Origin: Candidimonas sp.
Lineage (GTDB): Bacteria > Pseudomonadota > Gammaproteobacteria > Burkholderiales > Burkholderiaceae_B
Assembly: GCA_004297945.1 (NCBI GenBank)
Contig: SCRC01000046.1
Location: 1-64,000, forward strand
Length of the DNA stretch: 64,000 nucleotides
Reading direction: 5' to 3'
Shown here one piece after another: positions 27,698 through 38,862 of the stretch. A program made the position numbers and the translations under genes. How positions within the stretch are numbered: the first letter of the stretch is position 1; each line of letters starts with the position of its first letter. The notes under the pieces were generated by a model. That model saw nothing but the letters and a program-made list of their open reading frames with translations, had not been told where the DNA came from and made no database searches.

Positions 27698-28951
27698 ATG
27701 ACCCAACAATCTGCTTCGTCTACGTCGCCCGTATTGCCTGAATTTCCCACGTCCGATATTCAAACCCACGTGCCTGCCGGCTCTGTCGGGTTTGTGGCCC
27801 CCCAGCTTATTGCGTTTAACGACCCCTTGCCGCTTAGCAGCGGCCAGGTTTTACCGTCTTACGAGCTGGCCGTTGAAACTTATGGTGTTCTGAATCCGGC
27901 GCGCAGCAATGCCGTGCTGATCTGCCACGCCCTGAATGCATCGCATCATGTGGCCGGTATGGCCTGCGGCAACCCCAAAGATGTGGGGTGGTGGGACAAT
28001 ATGGTGGGGCCTGGCAAGGCCGTTGATACCGATCGGTTCTTTGTTATTGGCGTCAATAATATTGGTTCGTGCTTCGGTTCTACGGGGCCTGCCAGTATCA
28101 GGCCCGACACGGGCAAGCCCTGGGGCGCGGCATTTCCTGTCCTGACCATCGAAGACTGGGTGCTGGCTCAGGTGCGTCTGGCCGACCATTTCGGCATTGA
28201 AAAATTTGCGGCGGTGATGGGTGGGTCGCTGGGCGGCATGCAGGCGCTAAGCTGGGCCATCACCTGTCCCGAACGGGTAGCGCATTGCATTGTGATTGCC
28301 AGCACGCCGCGTCTGTCGGCTCAGAATATCGGGTTCAACGAAGTGGCGCGCCGCTCGATTATTTCCGACCCTGATTTTCATGGCGGCGATTACCTCGCCC
28401 ACAACACCTTGCCCAAGGGCGGACTGTCGGTCGCGCGCATGCTCGGCCACATCACCTATCTGTCAGACGACGATATGGCCGAGCGATTTGGCCGCACGCA
28501 GCGCGCACCGGCCGAAGGGGGCGAATTTCACTACGGTTATGGCGTTGAGTTCGAAGTGGAGTCTTACCTGCGCTATCAAGGTGAGAAATTCTCGGGCTAT
28601 TTCGATGCCAATACCTATTTGCTGATTACCCGTGCCCTGGATTATTTTGATCCGGCACGCAATTTTGGTGGCGATCTGGCGCGGGCCCTGTCCAAGGTAA
28701 AGGCCGATTTTCTGCTGGTCGCCTTCACGACCGACTGGCGCTTTCCGCCGGCGCGCTCACGCGAAATTGCGCGAGCGCTTTTAAAAAACAACCGTCCGCT
28801 GGCGTATGCCGAGATCGACGCACCCCACGGTCACGATGCATTTTTGCTGGAAGATCCGCGTTATCACGCGGTTGTTCAGGGTTACTACGACCGCATCGCA
28901 GATAAGCTGAACCTGGCGCCACGCCAGACAAGCAACGGGGTGTTAGCGTGA
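27698..28951 (+). CDS. metX: homoserine O-acyltransferase MetX
   Basis: Activates homoserine for methionine synthesis. It is an alpha/beta hydrolase of 417 residues with nucleophile Ser177 in [10 protein letters not shown], the Asp in [11 protein letters not shown] and the His in HGHDAFLLE. The oxyanion region reads [12 protein letters not shown] rather than the NVLGGCxGTTGP usual in acetyltransferases. From memory of the family, this and similar betaproteobacterial MetX proteins are annotated as succinyltransferases (MetXS). The start at 27698 follows the riboswitch ribosome site. metW overlaps its 3' end by four bases. Confidence 0.95.
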   Translation: MTQQSASSTSPVLPEFPTSDIQTHVPAGSVGFVAPQLIAFNDPLPLSSGQVLPSYELAVETYGVLNPARSNAVLICHALNASHHVAGMACGNPKDVGWWDNMVGPGKAVDTDRFFVIGVNNIGSCFGSTGPASIRPDTGKPWGAAFPVLTIEDWVLAQVRLADHFGIEKFAAVMGGSLGGMQALSWAITCPERVAHCIVIASTPRLSAQNIGFNEVARRSIISDPDFHGGDYLAHNTLPKGGLSVARMLGHITYLSDDDMAERFGRTQRAPAEGGEFHYGYGVEFEVESYLRYQGEKFSGYFDANTYLLITRALDYFDPARNFGGDLARALSKVKADFLLVAFTTDWRFPPARSREIARALLKNNRPLAYAEIDAPHGHDAFLLEDPRYHAVVQGYYDRIADKLNLAPRQTSNGVLA

Positions 28952-29583
28952 CGCCAACGCAATCTTCAACGGAGCCGGGCCTTATCAGACCTGATCTGGC
29001 GCGTATCGCCAGCTGGATCATGCCGCGAAGCCGGGTGCTCGATCTGGGCTGCGGCGACGGCGCGCTGTTGGCTTATTTGCACAAACAAAAAGAGGTAGTG
29101 GGTGCCGGCGTTGAGCTGGATGATGCGCAGTTCATTGCTTCGGTGCGCCGTGGCGTTTCGGTAGTTCAGCAAAACCTGGAAGAAGGCCTGGCCTTGTTTG
29201 ACGACCAGCAGTTCGATACGGTGGTGCTGTCGCAGACATTGCAGTCCATGCACCATACAGAGCACATCCTGCGCGAAATGGCGCGGGTGGCGCGTTTCGG
29301 AATCGTGTCGTTTCCCAACTTTGGCTACTGGCCCCATGGCTGGTCGATCTTGCGTGGACGCATGCCGGTCACCGGCGAAATGCCGTATCAGTGGTACGAC
29401 ACACCCAATATCCATTTGTGCACATTGAAGGATTTCCAGAGCCTGGCGGCGTCGCTCAACTTGCGCATTACGCATCTGGCCACCTTTAATGTCGACAAGG
29501 AGATCAAGTTTCTGCCCGGCTGGCGCAGCACGCTGGCGGTATATCGATTCGAGTCGCCCCAAGAGGACGCACGCAAAGAGTAA
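28948..29583 (+). CDS. metW: methionine biosynthesis protein MetW
   Basis: A methyltransferase-fold protein of 211 residues that accompanies MetX in proteobacteria. Recent work on the family treats it as a partner of MetX, but I cannot show a reaction from sequence. It has the SAM-type glycine-rich loop [27 protein letters not shown], and the MetW-typical [14 protein letters not shown] and [18 protein letters not shown] at 28948 overlaps the metX stop (GTGA), so the pair is translationally coupled under the SAM-II riboswitch. Confidence 0.94.
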   Translation: MTPTQSSTEPGLIRPDLARIASWIMPRSRVLDLGCGDGALLAYLHKQKEVVGAGVELDDAQFIASVRRGVSVVQQNLEEGLALFDDQQFDTVVLSQTLQSMHHTEHILREMARVARFGIVSFPNFGYWPHGWSILRGRMPVTGEMPYQWYDTPNIHLCTLKDFQSLAASLNLRITHLATFNVDKEIKFLPGWRSTLAVYRFESPQEDARKE

Positions 29584-29637
29584 AGGAGAATTATCGTTTC
29601 GTCGTCTAATGTCTACGCAAGCCCGCGCGTCATTCCT

Positions 29638-30822
29638 TTGCTTGTTCTGGGCTTTTCCAGTGGGCTGCCGCTGGCGCTGACTACCGGGACCTTGCAGGCG
29701 TGGGCTACGGTGTCCAATGTCTCTTTGCAGGATATTGGTTTTCTCACGCTGATCGGTTCGGCCTATACCCTCAAGTTTCTTTGGTCGCCCCTGGTTGATC
29801 GCTACGCCCCTCCCGTGTTGGGGCGTCGGCGCAGCTGGATTTTCATGACGCAGATTCTGCTGGCGATGGCTATCGCCGGCATGGGTTTTTTTTCACCTTC
29901 CGGTAGTTTGGCAACGCTGGCAATGTTGGCGGTTGTGGTGGCGTTTTTATCAGCCACGCAGGATATTGCGTTCGATGCCTACAGCACCGATGTATTGCGC
30001 AAGCACGAGTTGGCGGCTGGCGCAGCGGTCAAGGTATTGGGCTATCGGATTGCCATGGTCGTATCTGGCGGCCTGGCGTTGATTCTTGCCGATCAGTGGC
30101 TGGGCTGGGGCGGCACCTACTTTCTGATGGGCGCGTTCATGGTGGTGTGCGCATGCGCCACGCTGCTTGCACCCGAGCCCGAAGTGGTCGCACGCACGCC
30201 TCGAACGCTGGGGTTGGCGGTCATGGAGCCGCTGGCCGAATTTTTCAAGCGGCGCGGCGCGATCACAATTTTGCTTTTGATTGTGCTGTACAAATTGGGC
30301 GATGCGTTTGCCGGAGCACTATCGACTACGTTCTTATTGCGGGGGGTGGGCTTTAGCGTGTCCGAGGTGGGGACCGTCAATAAAGTATTTGGGCTGATTG
30401 CCACGATTATCGGCGCCTTGCTGGGCGGCTCGTTAATGGCCCGCCTGGGGCTGTATCGTTCCCTGATGATGTTCGGCATCTTCCAGGCGGTTTCGAATTT
30501 TGCCTATTGGGTGCTGGCCGTGACGCCGCCTCATCTGTATTCGATGGCGGCGGCGGTGGCCATCGAGAACCTGTGCGGGGGTCTGGGTACGGCGGCCTTT
30601 GTAGCCTTGTTGATGGCGCTGTGCAATCAGGAGTTTTCCGCGACTCAATTCGCACTTTTGTCGGCGCTGTCGGCGGTGGGGCGTACCTATCTGGCCGGGC
30701 CATTGACTCCGCCGCTGGTCGAGCATCTGGGCTGGCCGGCTTTCTTCATGGCAACGGTGGCCATATCCATACCGGGCTTGCTGCTGCTTTGGTGGCGGCG
30801 TGCCGAGATCGAGAGTCTGTAG
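29638..30822 (+). CDS. AmpG-like major-facilitator permease (start uncertain)
   Basis: Probable 12-helix permease related to AmpG, which imports anhydro-muropeptides. The protein shows GFSSGLPLALTTGTLQAWA in helix 1, LKFLWSPLVDRY, GRRRSWIFMTQILLAMAIA and ATQDIAFDAYSTDVL, all characteristic of AmpG proteins. The frame is open from 29584 and the sequence before the TTG at 29638 (SSSNVYASPRVIPL) looks like real protein. A strong AGGAG lies at 29584-29588, yet no ATG, GTG or TTG follows it; only ATT, ATC and GTT codons are at the right distance. The coordinates use the first standard start, TTG 29638, which cuts into helix 1. The stop TAG lies inside a REP head. Confidence 0.82.
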   Translation: MLVLGFSSGLPLALTTGTLQAWATVSNVSLQDIGFLTLIGSAYTLKFLWSPLVDRYAPPVLGRRRSWIFMTQILLAMAIAGMGFFSPSGSLATLAMLAVVVAFLSATQDIAFDAYSTDVLRKHELAAGAAVKVLGYRIAMVVSGGLALILADQWLGWGGTYFLMGAFMVVCACATLLAPEPEVVARTPRTLGLAVMEPLAEFFKRRGAITILLLIVLYKLGDAFAGALSTTFLLRGVGFSVSEVGTVNKVFGLIATIIGALLGGSLMARLGLYRSLMMFGIFQAVSNFAYWVLAVTPPHLYSMAAAVAIENLCGGLGTAAFVALLMALCNQEFSATQFALLSALSAVGRTYLAGPLTPPLVEHLGWPAFFMATVAISIPGLLLLWWRRAEIESL

Positions 30823-30842
30823 CGCCGCCCCTTGTGGGCGGC
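30819..30842 (+). repeat. single REP-like element
   Basis: Head GTAGC, arm GCCGCCC, loop CTTGT, arm GGGCGGC. This arm type is unique in the window, and both sides differ from other copies in matching fashion. The TAG of the head is the stop codon of the AmpG-like gene. It lies between that gene and the convergent pyrE. Confidence 0.88.
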
Positions 30843-30862
30843 AGGCAACGCCGGCAACAGCG

Positions 30863-31540
30863 CTACGAAACCCCGTATCGCAAGCGGTACGCGACTACGG
30901 CGGCGCGGTGCTCGGCCAGTTCGGGGTCGTGGTCCAGCAGCCCCATGATATCGCCCAGCGAAGCGATGCTGACTACGGGAATGCCATAGGTATTGCTGAC
31001 ATCCTGCACGGCCGAGTGAGGCGACAGGGCGTCGTCGGCGCCCGCACGTTCCATGCGGTCCAGGGCGATCAATACTGCTGCAGGTTCGGCGCCCGATCGG
31101 CGAATAATGTTGACGGATTCTCGCACCGATGTGCCGGCGGTGATGACATCGTCGATGATGATGACGCGGCCCTGCAAGGGGGCTCCCACCAGCACGCCGC
31201 CTTCGCCATGGTCTTTGACTTCTTTGCGATTGAAGGCAAACGGCACATCCTGGCCGGCCATGGCTGGATGCCCGGTCAGCGCCACGGCCGTGGCGGTCGA
31301 CAGAGGTATACCCTTGTATGCGGGGCCGAACAGCATGTCGAATTTCAGACCGGAGTCGATCAGGGCTTGCGCATAGAATTTGGCCAGGCGGCCTATCGAC
31401 AATCCGGTGTTGAATAGGCCGGCATTAAAGAAATACGGACTGAGACGTCCGGATTTGACCTTGAATTGCCCGAAACGCAAAACGCCTTGCTCTAAAGAAA
31501 AGCGCACAAAATCGCTGCGGTTCTGCGTGGAATCAGCCAT
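30863..31540 (-). CDS. pyrE: orotate phosphoribosyltransferase
   Basis: Makes orotidine 5'-monophosphate from orotate and PRPP. The 225-residue protein has the substrate loop [13 protein letters not shown], with catalytic Lys and Asp, and the PRPP-binding motif [22 protein letters not shown] is also characteristic. The start is ATG at 31540 ([14 protein letters not shown]); upstream in-frame starts up to 31606 add unrelated sequence. It stands alone, convergent with the permease gene and divergent from the DoxX gene, with a 215-bp gap in which I see no gene. Confidence 0.96.
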   Translation of the reverse strand: MADSTQNRSDFVRFSLEQGVLRFGQFKVKSGRLSPYFFNAGLFNTGLSIGRLAKFYAQALIDSGLKFDMLFGPAYKGIPLSTATAVALTGHPAMAGQDVPFAFNRKEVKDHGEGGVLVGAPLQGRVIIIDDVITAGTSVRESVNIIRRSGAEPAAVLIALDRMERAGADDALSPHSAVQDVSNTYGIPVVSIASLGDIMGLLDHDPELAEHRAAVVAYRLRYGVS

Positions 31541-31755
31541 GGTGGGATTTGAGATTAAAAACATTATTATCGGTGATTCTGGGTATGCATGCCGTGCGCC
31601 GCGCACAGTCTCCCCCCGGGAGTATATTTATTAAGCAGATTCTCGTACACTTCGCGCAATGTGATCGGGGGTTTCGTATCCGTTGCGGTGTTTTGCGTAC
31701 AGGGGTTGCAGCAAGCCTTGGCGCAGGACGGGTTTTTATCATCTTTTTGTAGGGA

Positions 31756-32169
31756 ATGAGTATGTCAAAAGGCAGTTGCGAAATGTGGTCCTCGTACGCG
31801 CAAGCCGTCCTTCGCGTGGTTAGCGCTTATATGTTCATGCTGCATGGTGCCGCCAAGCTTCTGCATGTTCCACATATCGCCAGCTATGATAATTTGCAGA
31901 TTTTTTCGCTAATCGGTCTGGCCGGTGTACTGGAACTGGTGTTTGGCGGGTTGCTGTTGATCGGTCTGTTTGCTCGTGCCGCCGCTTTTATCTTGTCGGG
32001 CGAAATGGCGGTTGCTTATTTTATGGCTCATGCCAGCCAGGGCAATCCTTTGTTTCCGCTGATGAATGGCGGCGAACCTGCGGTTCTGTATTGCTTTATA
32101 TTCCTGTTCCTGGCTGTGGCCGGAGCCGGGGCGTGCAGTATTGATCGCTTGCGTGGTGCAAAGTGCTGA
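31756..32169 (+). CDS. DoxX-family membrane protein
   Basis: A small four-helix inner-membrane protein of 137 residues. The DoxX pattern is visible: VLRVVSAYMFMLHGAAKL in helix 1, LAGVLELVFGGLLLIGLFAR in helix 2, GEMAVAYFMAHAS in helix 3 and GEPAVLYCFIFLFLAVAGAG in helix 4. DoxX proteins have been linked to thiosulfate:quinone oxidoreductase or to redox and membrane stress, but most members have no assigned role. AGGGA precedes the ATG at 31756; a second ATG at 31762 is equally possible. REP elements follow directly. Confidence 0.85.
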   Translation: MSMSKGSCEMWSSYAQAVLRVVSAYMFMLHGAAKLLHVPHIASYDNLQIFSLIGLAGVLELVFGGLLLIGLFARAAAFILSGEMAVAYFMAHASQGNPLFPLMNGGEPAVLYCFIFLFLAVAGAGACSIDRLRGAKC

Positions 32170-32173
32170 TCTT

Positions 32174-32258
32174 GTAGCGACAGGCCTTGTGCCTGTCATC
32201 GATGCAATAACCTGCGTCCGGTTTATTGATAAATGGCAGCCACAAGGGCTGCCGCTAC
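32174..32258. repeat. REP-like convergent pair
   Basis: The plus element at 32174-32197 has arms GACAGGC/GCCTGTC and loop CTTGT. The minus element at 32235-32258 has arms GGCAGCC/GGCTGCC. The two arm types differ although the elements are only 37 bp apart, showing that pairs are not simple duplications. Confidence 0.88.
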
Positions 32259-32341
32259 AAGCGGCGGATATGTCTTTGCAGATGCCGTTTAAATGCCCAG
32301 CTTGATGGAGTCAGTTCAATGTGGTCGCCCGGAGAATCCAT

Positions 32342-33139
32342 ATGAAAATGCCGGTGTACTTTATCTCGCATGGCGGCGGCCCCTGGCCTTACATGCCCGA
32401 GGCACGCGAGAGCAACGCGTTGCTGGCAGCCAGCTTGCGCGAGATTCCTTCGCAATTGCCCAGGCGCCCCACGGCTATATTGGCCGTGTCTGCGCATTGG
32501 GAGACTCCAGGCACGTTTGCTGTGATGGGGCACGCTCATCCGCCTATGGTCTACGATTATTACGGCTTTCCGGCGCATACATATCAGGTTCATTATTCGG
32601 CGCCAGGTATGCCGGCGCTGGCCGATCGGGTCGCGGATTTGCTGCATGCGGCAAGCTTGTCCATCGAGATTGACCGCCAACGCGGTTTCGATCATGGCGC
32701 GTTTGCTCCACTGGCCGTGATGTACCCCGATGCTGACGTTCCCGTTGTGCAGTTGTCGATCGATGCGGGCTATGACCCGGCCCTCCATGTGGCGCTGGGC
32801 CGTGCGCTGGCGCCGCTGCGCGACGAAGATGTGCTGATTCTGGGCAGCGGCCTGAGCTATCACAATCTGCGAAATATGGGCCCGGGCGGCGCGCGTCCGT
32901 CAGCGCAATTTGATGATTGGTTGCAGCAGGTGGTAGTGCAGGGGCCGCTTGAACAGCGTGTCGGGCATCTGCAAAACTGGTCATCAGCACCGGCGGCGCG
33001 TCTGGCGCATCCGCGTGAAGACCATCTGGTTCCGCTGATGGTGGCCGTGGGTGCGGCCGAAAACGAGGCGGCTACCTGCGTCTATCATGAAACCCATGCG
33101 TTTGGCTCTATTACAGCGTCCAGCTTCAGGCTCGGTTAA
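32342..33139 (+). CDS. LigB/DODA-type class III extradiol dioxygenase
   Basis: A non-haem metal enzyme of the 4,5-DOPA extradiol dioxygenase family; the aromatic substrate is unknown. The 265-residue protein has the metal-binding and active-site segments FISHGGGPW, ILAVSAHWET, GFDHGAFAPLAVMYP and the C-terminal REDHLVPLMVAVGAA, with His residues where the family has its ligands. CGGAGAA precedes the ATG at 32342 (MKMPVYFISHG), so the longer frame from 32321 was not used. It is flanked on both sides by REP clusters and has no catabolic neighbours. Confidence 0.88.
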   Translation: MKMPVYFISHGGGPWPYMPEARESNALLAASLREIPSQLPRRPTAILAVSAHWETPGTFAVMGHAHPPMVYDYYGFPAHTYQVHYSAPGMPALADRVADLLHAASLSIEIDRQRGFDHGAFAPLAVMYPDADVPVVQLSIDAGYDPALHVALGRALAPLRDEDVLILGSGLSYHNLRNMGPGGARPSAQFDDWLQQVVVQGPLEQRVGHLQNWSSAPAARLAHPREDHLVPLMVAVGAAENEAATCVYHETHAFGSITASSFRLG

Positions 33140-33163
33140 TTCTGTCTATGAAATTGCGTTGAT

Positions 33164-33293
33164 GGCACCCACAAGGGGCGCCGCTACAAGCGACGGTATG
33201 TTTATGTAGCGGCACCCCTTGTGGGTGCCATCAACGTTTATAAATACCGTCTCGGTTGTCAACGATTTTGACAGCCACAAGGGCTGCCATTAC
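33164..33293. repeat. REP-like cluster of three elements
   Basis: Minus at 33164-33187 (GGCACCC type with a wobble), plus at 33206-33229 (GGCACCC/GGGTGCC, loop CTTGT), and minus at 33270-33293 (GACAGCC/GGCTGCC, head decayed to GTAAT). The last two and their 40-bp spacer resemble the pair at 1706-1793, including TATAAAT and TCAACGATTT. The cluster fills the gap between the dioxygenase gene and gatB. Confidence 0.87.
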
Positions 33294-33307
33294 TACACAT
33301 TTACGCC

Positions 33308-34762
33308 CTAGCCTAGCTTCTCTTTTAGCAGATCGTTGACTTGCTGTGGATTGGCGCGGCCTTTTGCGGCTTTCATGACCTGGCCCACCAGTGAGTTGAA
33401 GGCCTTTTGCTTGCCGGCCCTGAACTCTTCAACAATGGTCGGATGCGCGGCCAACACGGTGTCGATCATGGCATTTATGGCGCCGCTGTCGTTGATTTGG
33501 CGCAGTCCGCGCGCGTCTATGATGGCATCGGGGTTGCCGTTTTCTTCGCCCGTCCACATGGCGGAAAATACATCGCGCGCCATATTGTTCGAGATGGTTC
33601 CGTCGACGATGCGAGCGATCATGCCCGCCAGCGCGGCGGGTGCAACGGGGCTGTGTGCGAGTGTTATCTCGTCCCGATTTAGGGCTGCGGAAAATTCGCC
33701 CATGACCCAATTGGCGGCCAGCTTGGCCTGGCTCGGAGGCAGCTTGGAGCAGACCTCTTCGAAGTAGGCGGCTATGGCACGATCCATCGTCAGTTGTGCG
33801 GCGTCATAGGGGGTCAGACCGAGTTCCTGTACAAAACGAGCTCGTTTGTGTGCCGGCAGTTCGGGCATGGCCGAGCGCACCTTTTCGATCCAGTCGGCGC
33901 CGATAATGAGCGGCGGCAGGTCGGGGTCGGGGAAGTAACGGTAGTCGTCGGCGTCCTCCTTGCTGCGCATGGTGCGTGTTTCGTTTTTGTCGGAATCGTA
34001 CAGCCGTGTTTCCTGACGCACGCGACCGCCGTCTTCAATCAGTTCGATTTGCCGCCGGACTTCATACTGTATGGCCAGTTCCATGAAACGGAAGGAGTTG
34101 AGGTTTTTGATTTCGCAACGGGTGCCGAATTCGGCTTGGCCCTTGGGGCGCACCGATACATTGGCGTCGCAGCGAAATGAGCCCTCTTGCATATTGCCGT
34201 CGCAAATACCCAGCCAGACAACCAGCCCATGCAGCGTGCGCGCATAGGCCACCGCTTCGGCCGCAGAACGCATTTCCGGTTCGGTCACGATTTCCAGCAG
34301 CGGCGTGCCAGCACGGTTCAGATCGATCCCGGTGGACGATTCGCCATGTGGGCCGGCAAAGTTTTCGTGCAGTGACTTGCCGGCATCTTCTTCGAGATGA
34401 GCCCGGGTCAGGTTGATGGTTTTTTCCTGATCGCCCACGAAGAAACTAAGCGAGCCGCCCAAAACTACCGGAATTTCGTATTGGCTGATCTGGTAATTTT
34501 TGGGCAGGTCTGGGTAAAAATAATTTTTACGCGCAAAGATCGAGCGCGGCGCAATTTGCGCGCCTACGGCCAGCCCGAACTGGATTGCGCGCTCGACTGC
34601 GCTGCGGTTCAGAACCGGCAGGCTGCCCGGCAACGCCATGTCGACTTCGTTGGCCTGCGTGTTGGGTTCCGAGCCGAATCGTGTGCTGCTGTTGGAGAAG
34701 ATTTTCGATTCGGTGGACAACTGTGTGTGTGTTTCCAGCCCGATGACGATTTCCCATTCCAT
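33308..34762 (-). CDS. gatB: aspartyl/glutamyl-tRNA amidotransferase subunit B
   Basis: tRNA-binding and kinase subunit of the GatCAB complex that converts Glu-tRNA(Gln), and often Asp-tRNA(Asn), to the amide form. The 484-residue protein has [21 protein letters not shown] at the N-terminus, LPGSLPVLN, the tRNA-acceptor segment [13 protein letters not shown] and [13 protein letters not shown], and the C-terminal YqeY-like tail. The start is ATG at 34762, overlapping the gatA stop by one base (TAATG). The frame extends upstream inside gatA, but the family N-terminus fixes the start. Confidence 0.97.
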   Translation of the reverse strand: MEWEIVIGLETHTQLSTESKIFSNSSTRFGSEPNTQANEVDMALPGSLPVLNRSAVERAIQFGLAVGAQIAPRSIFARKNYFYPDLPKNYQISQYEIPVVLGGSLSFFVGDQEKTINLTRAHLEEDAGKSLHENFAGPHGESSTGIDLNRAGTPLLEIVTEPEMRSAAEAVAYARTLHGLVVWLGICDGNMQEGSFRCDANVSVRPKGQAEFGTRCEIKNLNSFRFMELAIQYEVRRQIELIEDGGRVRQETRLYDSDKNETRTMRSKEDADDYRYFPDPDLPPLIIGADWIEKVRSAMPELPAHKRARFVQELGLTPYDAAQLTMDRAIAAYFEEVCSKLPPSQAKLAANWVMGEFSAALNRDEITLAHSPVAPAALAGMIARIVDGTISNNMARDVFSAMWTGEENGNPDAIIDARGLRQINDSGAINAMIDTVLAAHPTIVEEFRAGKQKAFNSLVGQVMKAAKGRANPQQVNDLLKEKLG

Positions 34763-36288
34763 TATTGCTGCCTCGGTTTGCGTTGATGCCAGTCGGTTGT
34801 CTGCTGAAAGCGATCGGCGATGGCCAAAAGTTGGCCCTCTTTGAAGTAGCTGCCGATAATTTGCAGCCCTATGGGCAGGTCGCCAGCGGCGCCGCCCAGG
34901 CCGCAAGGAATGGACATGGCCGGCAAGCCAGCCAGGCTGATGCCCAGGGTATAAATATCGGCCAGCCAGTCTGCGGTTGGATCGTCGCGGTTCACGCCTA
35001 TGGGTTTGGCGACGGTAGGTGTGACCGGACCCATGATGACATCGCAGTGCTGCGCAAAGGCTTGCTGGAAATCGTTGGCGATCATGCGGCGCACGCGTTG
35101 CGCTTGCAGATAGTACGCATCGTAATAGCCATGCGAAAGCACATAAGTGCCTACCATGATGCGGCGCAGCACCTCGGGGCCGAAGCCTTCGCTGCGCGAG
35201 CGGCTGGTCATTTCGGCCAGATCGCCGTATTGCGCGGCGCGATGGCCGTAGCGCACGCCATCGTAGCGCTGTAGATTGCTCGATGCTTCGGCCGGAGCGA
35301 TCACATAATAGGCAGGAATTGACAGCTCGGTGCGCGGCAGAGAAATCGCGACGCGTTTGGCGCCCAGCGATTCGAATACCTGCAACGCCGCTTCAATGGC
35401 CTGGGCTACGTCGCCGGCCAGCCCGGCATTGAAAAACTCTTTGGGCACCCCGATGCGCAGCCCGGCAAGGGGAAGGCGCCCTGTTTGCTGTTGCAGGGCC
35501 GCGTTGAAATCGGCGCGTATGCGTCCTGGTGCATTGGCTACGCCGTCGCAGGTTTCCAGGCTGGTGGAGTCGCGTTCGTCGAAACCGCTCATGACGTCGA
35601 GCAATTCGAGCAGATCTTTGGCATGACGTGCGATAGGGCCTGCCTGATCCAGACTGGAACCGAACGCCACCATGCCAAAGCGCGACACGGTGCCATAGGT
35701 GGGCTTGATGCCGCTCACGCCGCACAACGCAGCCGGTTGGCGCACCGAGCCGCCGGTATCGGTTCCGGTGGCGGCAACCACCAGGCCGGCGGCGACGGCC
35801 GCAGCCGATCCGCCCGACGATCCGCCAGGCACGAAATCGGGGTTCCAGGGGTTTTTTACCGGCCCGAAGGCCGAATTTTCATTGCCCGAACCCATGGCGA
35901 ATTCGTCGCAATTGAGCTTACCTATCGATACCGCGCCGGCCTGCGTCAGGCGGTGAACCACCGCTGCATCGTAGGGGCTGGTGTAGTTGGCCAGCATCTT
36001 GCTGCCGGCGGTGGTGCGCCAGCCCTGGGTGACAAAAAGATCCTTGTGCGCGATGGGTATGCCGCAAAGCGCAGTAGCGTTACCGGCGGCCAGTGCGGCG
36101 TCGGCGGCGCGCGCCTGCTGGCGAGTGAGTTCGGGGTCGATGTGCAGGAAGGCGTTCAGCGAGCTGGCCTGGGCCGCTGCGAGGGCGCTGTCGGCCAGTT
36201 CCAGTGCAGTAATTTCGCGGGCCCGTAGAGCCGCGCGCAGGGCTTCGATCCCATCGAATTCGGTGTGTATGGGGCTTGTTTTGGGCAT
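34762..36288 (-). CDS. gatA: aspartyl/glutamyl-tRNA amidotransferase subunit A
   Basis: Glutaminase subunit of GatCAB. It is an amidase-signature protein of 508 residues with the Ser-cisSer-Lys triad in Lys82 ([10 protein letters not shown]), Ser157 ([15 protein letters not shown]) and Ser181 ([12 protein letters not shown]), by alignment in mind with the S. aureus enzyme. It follows gatC by three bases and overlaps gatB by one, so the three genes form a tight operon. Confidence 0.97.
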   Translation of the reverse strand: MPKTSPIHTEFDGIEALRAALRAREITALELADSALAAAQASSLNAFLHIDPELTRQQARAADAALAAGNATALCGIPIAHKDLFVTQGWRTTAGSKMLANYTSPYDAAVVHRLTQAGAVSIGKLNCDEFAMGSGNENSAFGPVKNPWNPDFVPGGSSGGSAAAVAAGLVVAATGTDTGGSVRQPAALCGVSGIKPTYGTVSRFGMVAFGSSLDQAGPIARHAKDLLELLDVMSGFDERDSTSLETCDGVANAPGRIRADFNAALQQQTGRLPLAGLRIGVPKEFFNAGLAGDVAQAIEAALQVFESLGAKRVAISLPRTELSIPAYYVIAPAEASSNLQRYDGVRYGHRAAQYGDLAEMTSRSRSEGFGPEVLRRIMVGTYVLSHGYYDAYYLQAQRVRRMIANDFQQAFAQHCDVIMGPVTPTVAKPIGVNRDDPTADWLADIYTLGISLAGLPAMSIPCGLGGAAGDLPIGLQIIGSYFKEGQLLAIADRFQQTTDWHQRKPRQQ

Positions 36289-36291
36289 AAG

Positions 36292-36600
36292 TTACTCGAT
36301 GACCGTCGGTACCACGAACAAGCCGTCCACCTCGGCTGGAGAATTGGCCATCAGGGCGTGGCGTTCAGCCAGCGTATGCGTGGGCGCGGCTGCGTCGGGA
36401 CGCAGGCGCAGCGCAATGTCCTGGTGCGCCGACAAGGGATGCGCCATGGGTTCGATGCCGTTAGTGTCAACCGCCTGCAATTGTTCGATCAACCTTATAA
36501 TACGGTTGAGTTCGGTGATCGCGCGATGGCTGGCCTGATCTGAAAGTTCGATGCGGGCGAGTCGTGCGATGCGCGCTACGTCCTGGTCGGTAATAGCCAT
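36292..36600 (-). CDS. gatC: aspartyl/glutamyl-tRNA amidotransferase subunit C
   Basis: Small subunit that wraps around GatA and stabilises the complex. The 102-residue length and the sequence VARIARLARIELSDQ ... LNRIIRLIEQLQAVDTNGIEPMAHPL are typical. It is first of the gatCAB operon, divergent from mreB across 260 bp. That gap holds a CCCTTAACAAGGG palindrome and AT-rich sequence, probably the two promoters. Confidence 0.95.
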   Translation of the reverse strand: MAITDQDVARIARLARIELSDQASHRAITELNRIIRLIEQLQAVDTNGIEPMAHPLSAHQDIALRLRPDAAAPTHTLAERHALMANSPAEVDGLFVVPTVIE

Positions 36601-36854
36601 GTCAGTGTTTTGATTCGTGAGTATAAAGCCCGTCGGCGCCCGTTTCAGGCTGGATTGCAGGCAAATTCAAGGGAAAGATCGCCGCGTTACAAAAGTTAAC
36701 GAACGGCTTATTCACCCTTAACAAGGGTAAATTATAAGTTATCATTGTCGGTTTAATCGTTAGCCAGTTTTCAGGATCCGGTCATATGCCCTATTGGTGC
36801 ACGATAAAGGGCCTGCAACGGGTAATGAATTTCCCTCAATTTTGATCTAGCTGA

Positions 36855-37904
<1,050 letters not shown>

Positions 37905-37971
37905 TTCAGTCAGTCCTCGTTCGGATACCACCAGGAGTGTGCCGGGCGGATGAAGGCGCAAGTACGAAGTC

Positions 37972-38862
37972 ATGCAAGAAAATCGGACGCTCACGCTGTT
38001 CAGGCATGGACCGACCGCCGAGTTTCGGCTCTTTGTTCTGGTTGTTCTGGCGGTGTCCCTGCTGGTGGTTGATGCCCGCTGGCGCGTGCTCGATCCGGCC
38101 CGTCAGGCGATATCCGTTGTGCTGTATCCCTTTCAACGTTTGGTGCTCGCGCCTCGAGACGCCGTAGAGACATTCAACAACTGGGCCGACGCAGCCGCTT
38201 TGGCGCGCACCGAAAAGGAAGCTTTGCAAAAGCAACGCATCGAACTGGCGCAGATAGCGACTCATGCGGCGCAGATGTCAGTCGAAAACGAGCAGTTGCG
38301 CCGCTTGCTGAATGTGGCGGATACGGTCTCTCAGCCGTCGGTGGCGGTCGAGGTGCTGTACGAGCCTCCCAATGCGTTTACACATCATCTTATTTTCAAT
38401 AAAGGCACCTCCGACGGAATTCGCGCCGGAATGCCTGTGATCGACGAGGGCGGTGTGGTTGGGCAAGTGGTGCGCGTTACTCCCTTCACCTCCGAGGCGG
38501 CGCTGGTGACTGACGACATGGTATCCATTCCCGTGCAGGTCTTGCGCAATGGCCTGCGCCTGATCGTTTTTGGCGGCGGTGTGAGTGGCAAAGTCGAAGT
38601 GCGTTACCTGACGGCGAACGCGGATATCAAGCGCGGCGACACGCTGATCACCAGTGGTATTGGCGGCCTGTTTCCCGCCGGCCTGTCGGTTGCTACAGTC
38701 GACTCGGTAGAGCGCGATTCCGCCACCGGGTTTGCGCGTGCCATAGCAAGCCCTCTTTCTCATCCCGAACGTTATCGCCATTTTCTGGTGTTGCGTGTCG
38801 ATGTTTCCAATCCAAAAGTTCCTCCGGAGGCTCCGTCCAATGGTTCGCAAGCCGGACACTAA
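37972..38862 (+). CDS. mreC: rod-shape-determining protein MreC
   Basis: Bitopic periplasmic scaffold of the elongasome. The 296-residue protein has one N-terminal membrane helix, LFVLVVLAVSLLVVDARW, a coiled-coil stretch (about 75-110, ARTEKEALQKQRIELAQ), and the two beta-barrel domains with GMPVIDEGGVVGQVVRVTP and RGDTLITSGIGGLFPAGL. It follows mreB by 67 bp; its 3' end overlaps mreD by 23 bp. Confidence 0.95.
   Translation: MQENRTLTLFRHGPTAEFRLFVLVVLAVSLLVVDARWRVLDPARQAISVVLYPFQRLVLAPRDAVETFNNWADAAALARTEKEALQKQRIELAQIATHAAQMSVENEQLRRLLNVADTVSQPSVAVEVLYEPPNAFTHHLIFNKGTSDGIRAGMPVIDEGGVVGQVVRVTPFTSEAALVTDDMVSIPVQVLRNGLRLIVFGGGVSGKVEVRYLTANADIKRGDTLITSGIGGLFPAGLSVATVDSVERDSATGFARAIASPLSHPERYRHFLVLRVDVSNPKVPPEAPSNGSQAGH

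Noticed and set aside
34763-34906. Extended gatB start inside gatA
   Set aside because: The TAATG junction and the family N-terminus [12 protein letters not shown] fix the start at 34762.
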